The notes under the pieces: generated by a model | The model's database searches: none | Seen by the model: the letters and a program-made list of their open reading frames with translations, nothing else | What the model was told of the DNA's origin: nothing | Shown: in pieces, positions 1 through 6,634 of the stretch | Position numbering within the stretch: the stretch's first letter is position 1 | Layout of the letters: each line of letters begins with the position of its first letter | Origin: an uncultured Oscillospiraceae bacterium | Lineage (GTDB): Bacteria; Bacillota; Clostridia; Oscillospirales; Acutalibacteraceae | DNA: 41,968 nt | Direction: 5' to 3' | NCBI GenBank assembly: GCA_900543555.1 | Contig: UQRL01000020.1 | Location: 1 to 41,968 of the forward strand | Program-made: the position numbers and the translations under genes

Positions 1-359
1 GCCAGCCCGCCACCACCCTCTCCGGCGGCGAGGCCCAGCGGGTGAAGCTGGCCACCGAGCTCTCCAAGCGCTCCACCGGCCGCACCATCTATATCCTGGA
101 CGAGCCCACCACCGGCCTGCATATCGCCGACGTGCACCGGCTTATCGACGTGCTCCAGCGCCTGGTGGACGGGGGAAACACCGTGGTGGTCATCGAGCAC
201 AACCTGGATTTGATTAAAACCGCTGACCACATCATCGACCTGGGGCCCGAGGGCGGCAACCGGGGGGGCACCATTGTGGCCCAGGGCACCCCGGAGCAGG
301 TGGCCCGGGTGGAGGGCTCCTACACCGGGCAGTATTTGCGGCCCCTTTTGGAGAAATGA
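1..359 (+). CDS. uvrA: UvrA, excinuclease ABC subunit A (3' end only)
   Basis: This is the last 118 or so codons of UvrA, the DNA-damage-recognition ATPase of nucleotide excision repair; the gene runs in from the left edge, in the frame that starts at base 3. Visible are the ABC signature ([12 protein letters not shown], bases 18-53), the Walker B and D-loop region ([12 protein letters not shown]) and the switch histidine (VVVIEHNLD), followed by the usual C-terminal tail ending [14 protein letters not shown]. This is the second ATPase domain. The order and spacing match the family and nothing looks broken. A terminator hairpin follows the stop by 7 bases, so the gene closes its transcription unit. 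Confidence 0.96.
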   Translation, partial: QPATTLSGGEAQRVKLATELSKRSTGRTIYILDEPTTGLHIADVHRLIDVLQRLVDGGNTVVVIEHNLDLIKTADHIIDLGPEGGNRGGTIVAQGTPEQVARVEGSYTGQYLRPLLEK

Positions 360-365
360 CCAAAG

Positions 366-396
366 AACAGGCTGGAAATTTTCCGGCCTGTTTTTC
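366..396 (+). terminator. Intrinsic terminator of uvrA
   Basis: AACAGGC (366-372) pairs with GCCTGTT (386-392) around a short loop that can add two more G-C pairs, and a run of T follows. It sits just after the uvrA stop. Confidence 0.8.
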
Positions 397-487
397 TGTT
401 GTGGGCCGTCAATTTGTAATACATTTGTAATAGAAATTTAACTCAGGAATATGTTTTTTTGGAATTATATTCTCAGGAACTGTGGTA

Positions 488-496
488 TGCTATAAA
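488..496 (+). promoter_or_regulatory. Extended -10 promoter candidate for the small-protein pair
   Basis: TGC-TATAAA forms an extended -10 about 45 bases before the ATG at 540. The -35 region 17 bases upstream (468-473) is a poor match, which extended -10 promoters tolerate. The surrounding 400-500 stretch is clearly more AT-rich than the genes. Confidence 0.45.
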
Positions 497-539
497 TACA
501 GAGGTAGACTGTTTTTCAGTTGAAAGAGGAGGTGTGGTT

Positions 540-818
540 ATGAGTAGATGGGAACGGGCATTCCGGCGGCTGCTGTTCTGCCTGCTGGGAGCGCCCTTGG
601 CCTTGGCAGATGGCGGTGTGTTCCAATTCATTGCCGCCAATCCCCACGGCCCGCCGCCCAACGGCTTGCTGAACCCCGCCCTGCTGAAGGGGGGCGGCGC
701 GCCAGGTTCTGGCCACAAGCCCAAGAAGAGCGGCAAATGGCTGAACGTGGGGATCGTGGTGGCAGTGGCAGCCTTGGTTTTGCTTGTGCTGGCCTGTGTG
801 TGGCTGTGCAACAACTGA
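540..818 (+). CDS. Small tail-anchored membrane protein, unknown function
   Basis: A 92-residue protein that I do not recognise. The ATG at 540 is chosen because GAGGAGG sits a few bases upstream; the frame is open further upstream but has no ribosome site there. The N-terminus is basic with a moderately hydrophobic stretch (residues about 9-25). A Pro/Gly-rich middle follows, then a basic linker (KPKKSGKW), and a strong transmembrane helix ends almost at the C-terminus (rich in V, A, L; ends CVWLCNN). The next gene has the same plan: Pro-rich middle, PKK..KW linker, C-terminal helix. The two are probably co-transcribed and perhaps distant paralogues. Function cannot be inferred from sequence. 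Confidence 0.7.
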   Translation: MSRWERAFRRLLFCLLGAPLALADGGVFQFIAANPHGPPPNGLLNPALLKGGGAPGSGHKPKKSGKWLNVGIVVAVAALVLLVLACVWLCNN

Positions 819-867
819 GGGAACCCCGCCCTGAGACCCTGTGTCCCCCGGTAAGGAGGTTATTGTT

Positions 868-1077
868 ATGATGATAAACTTTAACCCCCGTTTGCCCCTG
901 AAAGATGGGTGCCTTCCCATCGCCCTGAAGGACGCGGACCCCCGGTATCACAAGGGGATGCCCCGGCCCGCCCCCAAAAAGGGCAAAAAGTGGGCCACCG
1001 CGCTGATGTGGGCCTTGGTGGCGGCAGTGGCCCTGGGCATGGCCGTGTTCGTCATCTGGGCAGAGCTGGCCCTGTAA
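868..1077 (+). CDS. Small tail-anchored membrane protein, unknown function
   Basis: A 69-residue protein preceded by TAAGGAGG (852-859). Two ATGs are adjacent (868 and 871), and 868 is taken because of the spacing. The N-terminal half is polar and Pro-rich (PRLPLKDGCLPIALKDADPRY), followed by a basic APKKGKKW linker and one C-terminal transmembrane helix of about 22 residues. It lies 49 bases after the previous small protein and ends at a strong terminator, so the two form a short operon. The shared PKKxxKW-plus-helix tail suggests related roles at the membrane. No family recognised. Confidence 0.7.
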   Translation: MMINFNPRLPLKDGCLPIALKDADPRYHKGMPRPAPKKGKKWATALMWALVAAVALGMAVFVIWAELAL

Positions 1078-1097
1078 AAAACACATTTGTACAAAAT

Positions 1098-1135
1098 GGG
1101 GAGAGGGAAACGGTTTTCCTCTCCCCGTTCTTTTA
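1098..1135 (+). terminator. Intrinsic terminator of the small-protein operon
   Basis: GGGGAGAGG (1098-1106) pairs with CCTCTCCCC (1118-1126); extra A-T pairs extend the stem at the loop side, and GTTCTTTT follows. Confidence 0.85.
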
Positions 1136-1333
1136 TGTCCCTGAAACCCCGGTTTTTCTTGCCTTTTCTAAGGATTTCGACTATAATTGTTTACAATGTG
1201 TTCAACACCTGGCCGCAGGAATAGGATACAATAATTCCGCGAAAGGGCAGTTGGGCCCATTTTTCCTGCCCGCTGGGCGGGAAAACACGGCGGCGCGCCG
1301 CCAGAAAGGAAGCCCTTTGGGGCGCGGTGAGGT

Positions 1334-2251
1334 ATGTTTGGCTATGTGCGCCCTTTCAAATCAGAGCTTTTGGTGCGGGAATACGACCAGTATAAGGCGG
1401 CTTACTGCCAGCTGTGCCGGGCCCTGAAAGACCACTACGGCAGGGCGGCCTCCTTCACCCTGAGCTATGACTGCACCTTCTACGCCCTGCTGGCGCTCTC
1501 CACCCAAGAGGCCAAGCTGAGCCTGCACCACGGCAGGTGTGTGGTGAACCCCCTGAAGAAATGCGATTTTCTGCGCAGCGATGGGGAAGCCTATCACAAG
1601 GCGGCGGCCCTTTCCGTGCTGCTGACCTACCACAAGCTGCGGGACAACGTGGAGGATGACAGCTTCGCAAAGTCCCTGGGCAGCCGGGTGCTTTTGCGCC
1701 TGCTCTCCCGCAAGGCGCGCAAAGCGGCGGAAGAGTTCCCCTTCCTGGCCAAAGAGGCCCAAAGGGCCATGGACGGCCAGCAGGAGGCGGAGAAAAGCGG
1801 CGGCGGCGTGGACGCCTGCGCCGAGCCCACGGCCAACCTGCTGGCGGCCCTGTTCAAAGAGCTGGCCGGCTGCAACGAGATGCAGGCGGCGGCCCTGGAG
1901 CGGTTCGGGTACTTTTTGGGCCGGTGGGTCTATTTGATGGACGCCGCCGACGACCTGATGGAGGACCTGGCGGAAGACGCTTTCAACCCCTTTATCCCCC
2001 GGCTGGGGCTCTCTGGGAAAAAAGGGCTCTCCCCAGAGGAGCGCAAGGCGGCGGATGAGGCCATGAACCGGACCTTGAACGCCACGGCGGCCCAAATGCT
2101 GCTGGCCTTCCAGCTGATTGACTTGCGGAACTTTGGGCCCATTTTGGAGAACGTGGTGGAAAAGGGCCTGCCAGAGCTCCAGCGGGAGATTTTGTTTCTG
2201 CATATTCGGGAGAAAAAGAAAAAGCGCCCCGAGCCTGAGGACCTGCGCTGA
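1334..2251 (+). CDS. DUF5685 family protein
   Basis: A 305-residue soluble protein. The opening MFGYVRPFKSELLVREYDQYKAAYCQLCRALKDHYG is the hallmark N-terminus of the DUF5685 family of Firmicutes, with its CxxC-type cysteines. The body is helical and rich in conserved D/H/C residues, for example LSYDCTFYALL, TYHKLRDNVEDD and YLMDAADDLMEDLAEDAFNP. The many paired acidic residues in helices recall metal or prenyl-diphosphate binding folds, but no activity is established, so this is only an impression. GGTGAGG lies just upstream of the ATG at 1334. A TACAAT -10 candidate is near 1225, without a convincing -35. The J-domain gene follows after 99 bases; a DUF5685-DnaJ pairing suggests a chaperone-assisted role. 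Confidence 0.85.
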   Translation: MFGYVRPFKSELLVREYDQYKAAYCQLCRALKDHYGRAASFTLSYDCTFYALLALSTQEAKLSLHHGRCVVNPLKKCDFLRSDGEAYHKAAALSVLLTYHKLRDNVEDDSFAKSLGSRVLLRLLSRKARKAAEEFPFLAKEAQRAMDGQQEAEKSGGGVDACAEPTANLLAALFKELAGCNEMQAAALERFGYFLGRWVYLMDAADDLMEDLAEDAFNPFIPRLGLSGKKGLSPEERKAADEAMNRTLNATAAQMLLAFQLIDLRNFGPILENVVEKGLPELQREILFLHIREKKKKRPEPEDLR

Positions 2252-2350
2252 GGCGGACGGGGCTTGATTGGGATAGATGACGAGGGAAGGCGCCGGCCCC
2301 GGGCGGGAAGGCGCCGCGAAAGGACTATCGAGGCAAAAGGAGACCAGAGT

Positions 2351-2974
2351 ATGACAGACCCTTATAAGGTGCTGGGGGTATCCCCCTCTGCCACGGATGA
2401 CGAAGTAAAGGACGCCTACCGCAAGCTGGCCAAAAAGTACCACCCCGACCAGTACGCCGACAGCCCCTTGAAAGACCTGGCGGACGAAAAGATGAAGGAG
2501 ATTAACGAGGCCTACGACGCCATCACCGCCCAGCGCAAGGGCGGCGGCGCCGGACGGGGCTACAACGGCGCTTACAACAACGTGGGGGCAAATGGCAGCT
2601 CCGGCTTTAACGACGTGCGCAGCCTGATTATGTCCGGCCGCATTGCCGACGCGGAGCAGATCCTCAACGGCGTGCCCCCCGAGCGGCGCAACGCCGAGTG
2701 GTATTTCCTCAAGGGCTCTGTGCTCTACCGCCGGGGCTGGCTGGAGGAGGCCAAGGACCACTTCTCCCGGGCCTGTCAGATGGACCCCGGCAACCCAGAG
2801 TACAGCGCGGCCCTGAACCAGGCCATGAACCAGGGCAGCGGCGTCTACGGCGGCTACCGGCCCAATACGAATATGAACGCGGGCGGGTGCAATTCCTGCG
2901 ACCTGTGCTCTTCTCTGATCTGTGCCGACTGCTGCTGCGAGTGCATGGGCGGCGACCTGATCTCCTGCTGTTGA
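2351..2974 (+). CDS. J-domain (DnaJ-like) protein with TPR-like middle and Cys-rich tail
   Basis: A 207-residue co-chaperone-type protein. Residues about 3-62 are a J domain with the HPD motif (KKYHPDQYAD) needed to stimulate DnaK ATPase. A Gly/Asn-rich linker leads to a TPR-like helical repeat (about 95-170; NAEWYFLKGSVLYRRGWLEEAKDHFSRAC with the typical P of DPGNPEY). The tail carries ten cysteines in its last 30 residues (CxxCxxC, CxxCCCxC and a final CC), suggesting metal binding or disulfides. It is not a full DnaJ: no G/F region and no CxxCxGxG zinc repeats. The ATG at 2351 follows AAAAGGAGACC; the upstream open frame lacks a ribosome site. Probably in one operon with the DUF5685 gene. 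Confidence 0.88.
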   Translation: MTDPYKVLGVSPSATDDEVKDAYRKLAKKYHPDQYADSPLKDLADEKMKEINEAYDAITAQRKGGGAGRGYNGAYNNVGANGSSGFNDVRSLIMSGRIADAEQILNGVPPERRNAEWYFLKGSVLYRRGWLEEAKDHFSRACQMDPGNPEYSAALNQAMNQGSGVYGGYRPNTNMNAGGCNSCDLCSSLICADCCCECMGGDLISCC

Positions 2975-3005
2975 GCGGGCCGGGAAAGGAGCTGAAGCTG
3001 GTTCC

Positions 3006-3545
3006 GTGAAAAATTCCATGAAAGTGGCTTTCTGCGGTGTGATGGCGGCGCTCTCGCTGGTGGTGATGCTTTTGGCGGGGGTGGTGCCTGTGGCCACCAT
3101 TGCCCTGCCGGCGGTTGCCGGGTGCCTGCTCATCCCCGTGGTGGTGGAGGCCGGCCTTGCCTGGGGCTTTGGCGTGTACGGTGTGTGCAGCGTGCTGGCT
3201 TTTTTGCTGGTGCCAGACCGGGAGGCGTTCCTGTTTTACGCGCTGTTCTTTGGGTATTACCCGGTGCTGTACGCCCCCCTGGGGCGGATTCAAAGCCGGG
3301 TGCTGCGCTATGGGGCCAAGCTGCTGGTGTTCAACGCGGCCGCAGTGCTGGAGGTGCTCCTCTCTGTCTATGTGCTGGGAATCCCCTTTGAGAGCCTTTC
3401 CATTTTGGGGCCCTGGGGCCCGGCCGTGCTTCTGGTGCTGGCCAACCTGGTGTTCCTCCTCTACGACTTTGCCATGGACGGGCTGATCGTCCAATACCTG
3501 CGGCGCTTCCACGACCGGCTGGGCAGGCTGCTGCGGGGCAAGTGA
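3006..3545 (+). CDS. Polytopic membrane protein, possibly ECF S-component-like
   Basis: A 179-residue integral membrane protein with about five hydrophobic helices (residues 5-27, 33-50, 53-70, 75-90 and a long pair at 105-160) and a basic C-terminal tail (RRFHDRLGRLLRGK). The opening with a small-residue helix after a short basic N-terminus resembles energy-coupling-factor transporter substrate-binding subunits, but I see no diagnostic motif, so substrate and role stay open. The start is uncertain. GTG at 3006 has AAAGGAG upstream at a rather long 14-base spacing; ATG at 3018 is the alternative and would drop only four residues. It lies 31 bases downstream of the J-domain gene and ends at a strong terminator. 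Confidence 0.7.
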   Translation: MKNSMKVAFCGVMAALSLVVMLLAGVVPVATIALPAVAGCLLIPVVVEAGLAWGFGVYGVCSVLAFLLVPDREAFLFYALFFGYYPVLYAPLGRIQSRVLRYGAKLLVFNAAAVLEVLLSVYVLGIPFESLSILGPWGPAVLLVLANLVFLLYDFAMDGLIVQYLRRFHDRLGRLLRGK

Positions 3546-3553
3546 AGGATATG

Positions 3554-3577
3554 GGCAGGCTGCGGCCTGCCTTTTTC
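3554..3577 (+). terminator. Intrinsic terminator
   Basis: GGCAGGC (3554-3560), loop TGCG, GCCTGCC (3565-3571), then TTTTT. It closes the DUF5685/J-domain/membrane-protein unit. Confidence 0.9.
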
Positions 3578-3610
3578 ACGCCTTCTTTTCTGAAGCTGGC
3601 GGGCGGCATT

Positions 3611-3669
3611 CCTGCAAAAAGCGCCTGGGCTTTGGGGAATATCCGGATTTTTTCCTTGCTTTTTGCAGG
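3611..3669. repeat. 12-bp perfect inverted repeat around the RpiR promoter
   Basis: CCTGCAAAAAGC (3611-3622) and its exact reverse complement GCTTTTTGCAGG (3658-3669) are 35 bases apart. The right arm overlaps the -35 element and the start of the spacer of the promoter at 3656-3684. The arrangement suits an operator with DNA looping or two half-sites, perhaps for the regulator it precedes. The binding protein is not known. Confidence 0.6.
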
Positions 3670-3684
3670 AGAAAGCCGTAAAAT
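3656..3684 (+). promoter_or_regulatory. Sigma-A-type promoter of the RpiR gene
   Basis: TTGCTT (3656-3661), a 17-base spacer, then TAAAAT (3679-3684). About 65 bases of leader precede the ATG at 3755. Confidence 0.65.
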
Positions 3685-3754
3685 GAATTTGAAATTGCCT
3701 GGGGTTTTGCGCAGCCGCGGCGCCCCAGAGGGAAAGAAGGAAGGAAGGAAGAAC

Positions 3755-4627
3755 ATGAACAGCCAGCTTTCCGAGCGCATCCGCCAGAAAAGCGGCAGCT
3801 TTTCCAAGGGCCAGCGGATGATTGCCCGGTACATTGAAGAGCACTCTGACCAGGTGGCCTTTATGACGGCCTCCCGGCTGGGGCAGACTGTGGGCGTCAG
3901 CGAGTCCACCGTGGTGCGCTTTGCCACGGAGATCGGCTATTCCGGTTATCCGGCGCTGCAGCAGGCCATGCAGGAGATGATCCGTAGCAAGATGACCAGT
4001 GTGCAGCGGTTAGAGCGCACCTCTCGCAACATTCCGGCAGACCGGCTGCTGGACGAGGTGCTGGACCAGGATATCGACATTCTCAAGCGCACCAAGGAGA
4101 ATTTGGACCGGGAGGCCTTTTACAGAACGGCAGACGCCCTGGTGGGGGCGAAAAAGGTGTATGTACTGGGGGCGGGCAGCTCTTTGGCGCTGGCCACCTT
4201 TTTGGCCCACTATTTGCGCCTGGTGTTCGACACCGTGCACCTGGTAGAGGCCACCAGCGAGGCCACCATCCTGCAGCAGATGGTCCGGGTGGGAGAGGGG
4301 GACGCGGTTATCGCCATCAGTTTCCCCCGCTACTCCAAAAAGGCAGTAAAGACCATGAAGTACGCCTCGGCCCAAAAGGCCACCACCGTGGCCATCACCG
4401 ACAGCCCCCTGTCCCCCCTGGCCCAGCACGCCTCTCACGTGCTGCTGGCCCGCAGCGACATGGTCTCCTTTGTGGACTCCCTGGTGGGGCCCCTGAGCAT
4501 TATTAACGCCCTCATTGTCACGGTGGCCATCAAGAAAAAGGACGAGGTGGCGGACACCCTGCGGAAGATTGAGGGCATTTGGGATGAATACAGCGTCTAC
4601 GAAAAGGTGGACGAGAAGGGCAGCTGA
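3755..4627 (+). CDS. RpiR/MurR-family transcriptional regulator (HTH plus SIS domain)
   Basis: A 290-residue regulator. Residues about 1-75 form the RpiR helix-turn-helix (SRLGQTVGVSESTVVRFATEIGYSG fits the recognition helices). Residues about 125-260 are a SIS sugar-phosphate-binding domain (VYVLGAGSSLALATF, DAVIAISFPRYSKKAVKTM, TVAITDSPLSPLA). Such proteins sense phosphosugars such as N-acetylmuramate-6-phosphate or hexose phosphates and control the matching catabolic genes. The local neighbours do not reveal the ligand. The start at 3755 follows an A/G-rich ribosome site (GGAAGGAAGGAA). A 12-bp inverted repeat flanks its promoter, consistent with autoregulation, which is inference. The flavoprotein gene follows with almost no gap. 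Confidence 0.9.
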   Translation: MNSQLSERIRQKSGSFSKGQRMIARYIEEHSDQVAFMTASRLGQTVGVSESTVVRFATEIGYSGYPALQQAMQEMIRSKMTSVQRLERTSRNIPADRLLDEVLDQDIDILKRTKENLDREAFYRTADALVGAKKVYVLGAGSSLALATFLAHYLRLVFDTVHLVEATSEATILQQMVRVGEGDAVIAISFPRYSKKAVKTMKYASAQKATTVAITDSPLSPLAQHASHVLLARSDMVSFVDSLVGPLSIINALIVTVAIKKKDEVADTLRKIEGIWDEYSVYEKVDEKGS

Positions 4628-4631
4628 GGTT

Positions 4632-5909
4632 TTGAAGACGTATGACGTGCTGATTGTGGGCGGAGGCCCGGCGGGGCTGATGGCCGCGGGGACGGCCCTG
4701 GGCCGGGGGCTTTCCGTGTGCCTGTTGGACAAAAACCGGCAGCTGGGCCGCAAGCTGCGCATCACCGGCAAAGGCCGCTGCAACGTGACCAACAACTGCC
4801 CGGTGGAAGAGGCGGTGGCCGCCTGCCCCCGGGGGGGAAAGTTCCTTTACGGGGCGTTTTCCGCCTTTTCCCCCCAGGACACCATGGCCTTTTTCGAGGG
4901 GCTGGGCGTCCCCCTGAAGACGGAGCGGGGCCGCCGGGTATTCCCTGTCTCGGACAGCGCCCACGACATTGCGGATGCCTTAGAGCGGTATGCCGCCGGG
5001 GCCGCGATTGTCCGGGAGGCGGTGACGGCCGTCCTGGTGGAAAACGGCGAAGCCGTGGGGGTGCGCACTGCCGCCGGGGAGTACCGGGGGCGCGGCGTCA
5101 TCCTCTGCTGCGGGGGCGCCTCCTACCCGGGGACGGGCTCCAACGGGGACGGCTACAAGCTGGCCGCGGCGTTGGGCCACACCATCGTAAAGCCCACGCC
5201 CTCCCTGGTGCCCCTGGTGGAGCGGGGCCCCTGGTGCCGCCAGCTGATGGGCCTTTCCCTGCGCAACTGCGGGGTAAAGGTGACCCAGCAGGGCAAGAAG
5301 AAGCCCGTCTACGAGGACTTCGGCGAGCTGCTGTTCACCCATTTTGGGCTTTCGGGGCCCACCATTTTAAGCGCCTCGGCCCACCTGCACCCTATGGAGC
5401 CGGGAAAGTACACCGTCCACGTAGACTTGAAGCCCGCTTTGAGCGAGCAGCAGCTGGACGCCCGGCTGCTGCGGGAGCTGGAGGCGCATAAAAATAAGAT
5501 TTTTGCCAATTCTCTGGAAGAGCTGCTGCCCCAAAAGCTCATTCCTGTGGCGGTGGAGCGCAGCGGCATCCCGGGGGAGACCCGGTGCCACTCGGTCACC
5601 AAGGAGCAGCGCCGGGCCCTGCTGGCCCTGCTGAAGGACTTTTCCGTGGAGATCGAGGGCTTTCGGCCTATTGCCGAGGCCATCGTCACCAGCGGGGGCG
5701 TGAGCCTGAAGGAGATCGACCCCCGGACCATGGAATCCAAGCGGGTGAAGGGCCTGTACTTTGCCGGGGAGATGATCGACGCCGACGCCTACACCGGCGG
5801 CTACAACTTGCAGATCGCCTTTGCCACCGGCAGGCTATCCGGGTCCGTGGCCGGACTGGACAAGTCGCGGCGCGTGGCCGCGCAGGACGAGTCGCGCACG
5901 CCGCTTTAA
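4632..5909 (+). CDS. NAD(P)/FAD-dependent oxidoreductase, BaiN/HI0933 (YhiN) family
   Basis: A 425-residue flavoprotein. The dinucleotide-binding motif VLIVGGGPAGLMAAGTALGRG lies at the N-terminus, followed by the family signatures LDKNRQLGRKLRITGKGRCNVTNN, a second glycine motif CCGGASYPGTGSNGDGY, LLFTHFGLSGPTIL and the C-terminal FAD contact YFAGEMIDADAYTGGYNLQ. The family includes BaiN, linked to bile-acid dehydroxylation in gut Clostridia, but most members have no proven substrate. The start is taken as TTG 4632, five bases after the RpiR stop, because it puts the Rossmann fold at residue 3 and no in-frame ATG exists nearby; GAGG just upstream could serve as a ribosome site. Length fits the family (about 410). 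Confidence 0.9.
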   Translation: MKTYDVLIVGGGPAGLMAAGTALGRGLSVCLLDKNRQLGRKLRITGKGRCNVTNNCPVEEAVAACPRGGKFLYGAFSAFSPQDTMAFFEGLGVPLKTERGRRVFPVSDSAHDIADALERYAAGAAIVREAVTAVLVENGEAVGVRTAAGEYRGRGVILCCGGASYPGTGSNGDGYKLAAALGHTIVKPTPSLVPLVERGPWCRQLMGLSLRNCGVKVTQQGKKKPVYEDFGELLFTHFGLSGPTILSASAHLHPMEPGKYTVHVDLKPALSEQQLDARLLRELEAHKNKIFANSLEELLPQKLIPVAVERSGIPGETRCHSVTKEQRRALLALLKDFSVEIEGFRPIAEAIVTSGGVSLKEIDPRTMESKRVKGLYFAGEMIDADAYTGGYNLQIAFATGRLSGSVAGLDKSRRVAAQDESRTPL

Positions 5910-5984
5910 GGCGGCGGAGCTGGATGAGAGACGCTAGCCCAAAAGCCCGCGCTTGAGTTGGGTGGAGACAAGTAAAAGTTTTGC

Positions 5985-6002
5985 CAGCTTTTTCAAAAGC
6001 TG
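5985..6002. repeat. Perfect hairpin CAGCTTTT/AAAAGCTG
   Basis: CAGCTTTT (5985-5992), a 2-base loop TC, AAAAGCTG (5995-6002). It is followed by a second small hairpin GGGGC-AGC-GCCCC (about 6012-6024). Confidence 0.6.
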
Positions 6003-6071
6003 CGGGGTTTGGGGCAGCGCCCCAAGGTCTCGGGGTTGCAAGGGGCGCAGGTCTCGCCTGCCGGCTCGGTC

Positions 6072-6104
6072 GGCGCTGGACGGTGCCCACTGGGCACCAG
6101 CGCC
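6072..6104. repeat. Long GC-rich hairpin
   Basis: GGTGCCCA (6082-6089) and TGGGCACC (6091-6098) pair around one base, and the flanks GGCGCTG (6072-6078) and CAGCGCC (6098-6104) extend the stem with a small bulge. No T-run follows, so it is not a simple terminator. Confidence 0.6.
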
Positions 6105-6129
6105 CTGCCTTCCCCTACTTCCAAAAAAG

Positions 6130-6145
6130 GGGGACGAATGTCCCC
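6130..6145. repeat. Hairpin GGGGAC/GTCCCC
   Basis: GGGGAC (6130-6135), loop GAAT, GTCCCC (6140-6145), with an A-run on the left and TTCTT on the right. A weak terminator in either direction is possible. Confidence 0.5.
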
Positions 6146-6286
6146 TTCTTGGGATAGCACAAAAGCCGTTGCCCCAGGGCTTGCGAAATGGAAATGGACG
6201 AATCACCCCGAAAACCCAGGAAACAAGCCATTTTTATGACTTGTGCAGGTGCACGAATCACTTTCAAAGCTGGAAAAACAGAGTTG

Positions 6287-6310
6287 TGATTTGTACATGT
6301 GTACAAATCA
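6287..6310. repeat. 24-bp palindrome (11-bp arms)
   Basis: TGATTTGTACA (6287-6297) and TGTACAAATCA (6300-6310) are exact reverse complements around two bases. A related imperfect palindrome lies at about 6239-6260 (GACTTGTGCA / TGCACGAATC). The pattern suggests a dimeric DNA-binding protein site or members of one repeat family. Confidence 0.65.
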
Positions 6311-6315
6311 TAGAA

Positions 6316-6423
6316 CCCGCATAAAACCTGGATTTTTCGATGATTCGTTCACTTTCTTATCTCAAGTAGGGGCTTGAGAAATCAAAATGATGAAATGCGG
6401 CAAAAAGCCAGGTTTTATGCGGG
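6316..6423. repeat. 16-bp perfect inverted repeat, arms 76 bases apart
   Basis: CCCGCATAAAACCTGG (6316-6331) and CCAGGTTTTATGCGGG (6408-6423) are exact reverse complements. The enclosed segment holds GATGATTCG and AATGATGAAATGCGG, which echo the palindromes further right. Ends of this length could be termini of a miniature non-coding element; no target-site duplication is evident. Confidence 0.6.
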
Positions 6424-6427
6424 CTTG

Positions 6428-6493
6428 CGCACTTCATCATATGATGCAGAGCGGGCCAAAAACACTTCGCACTTCATCATATGATGAAGTGCG
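6428..6493. repeat. 26-bp perfect palindrome plus a partial upstream copy
   Basis: CGCACTTCATCAT (6468-6480) and ATGATGAAGTGCG (6481-6493) form an exact 26-bp palindrome. The first 19 bases of the same sequence also occur at 6428-6446, ending in ATGATGCAG so that the palindrome there is only partial. A third diverged half, ATGATGAAATGCGG, is at 6387-6400. Confidence 0.7.
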
Positions 6494-6634
6494 GAAAACC
6501 CAGGTATTTCCTAGCTTTTTCAGCGCTCTGAATCATTTTGTGATCTCAAGTAGGGCAAAGGGAAATGCCGCCCGGACCAGTGGGGAGAGCTCCCGCTGGC
6601 AGGTTCTAGAATCCATCGGAAAAGAGGAGTTAGA

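Larger units (their letters stand above)
5910..6634. other. 725-base gene-free stretch rich in inverted repeats
   Basis: No reading frame here has a believable ribosome site or protein character. The left part (5910-6150) is GC-rich with several hairpins; the right part (6190-6560) is AT-rich with palindromes and diverged repeats of related motifs (listed separately). TCTCAAGTAGGG occurs twice (6360-6371 and 6544-6555), each time after a GATGATTCG- or GAATCATTTTG-type block. The region looks like a cluster of repetitive extragenic palindromic elements between two transcription units. No transposase, and no RNA gene that I recognise. Confidence 0.6.

Noticed and set aside
1361..3133. A 590-codon open frame on the minus strand across the DUF5685 and J-domain genes.
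   Set aside because: Antisense shadow in GC-rich DNA. The plus strand holds two clear protein families with ribosome sites; the minus frame has no ribosome site and a Val/His/Leu-heavy nonsense composition. The same applies to other long antisense frames opposite ispH-rpsA, secD, secA and the kinase gene.
5953..6324. A 123-codon frame through the hairpin island, and a second at the start of 6387-6869.
   Set aside because: They translate repeat sequence, lack ribosome sites and show no protein-like pattern. The second runs into cmk in the wrong frame.
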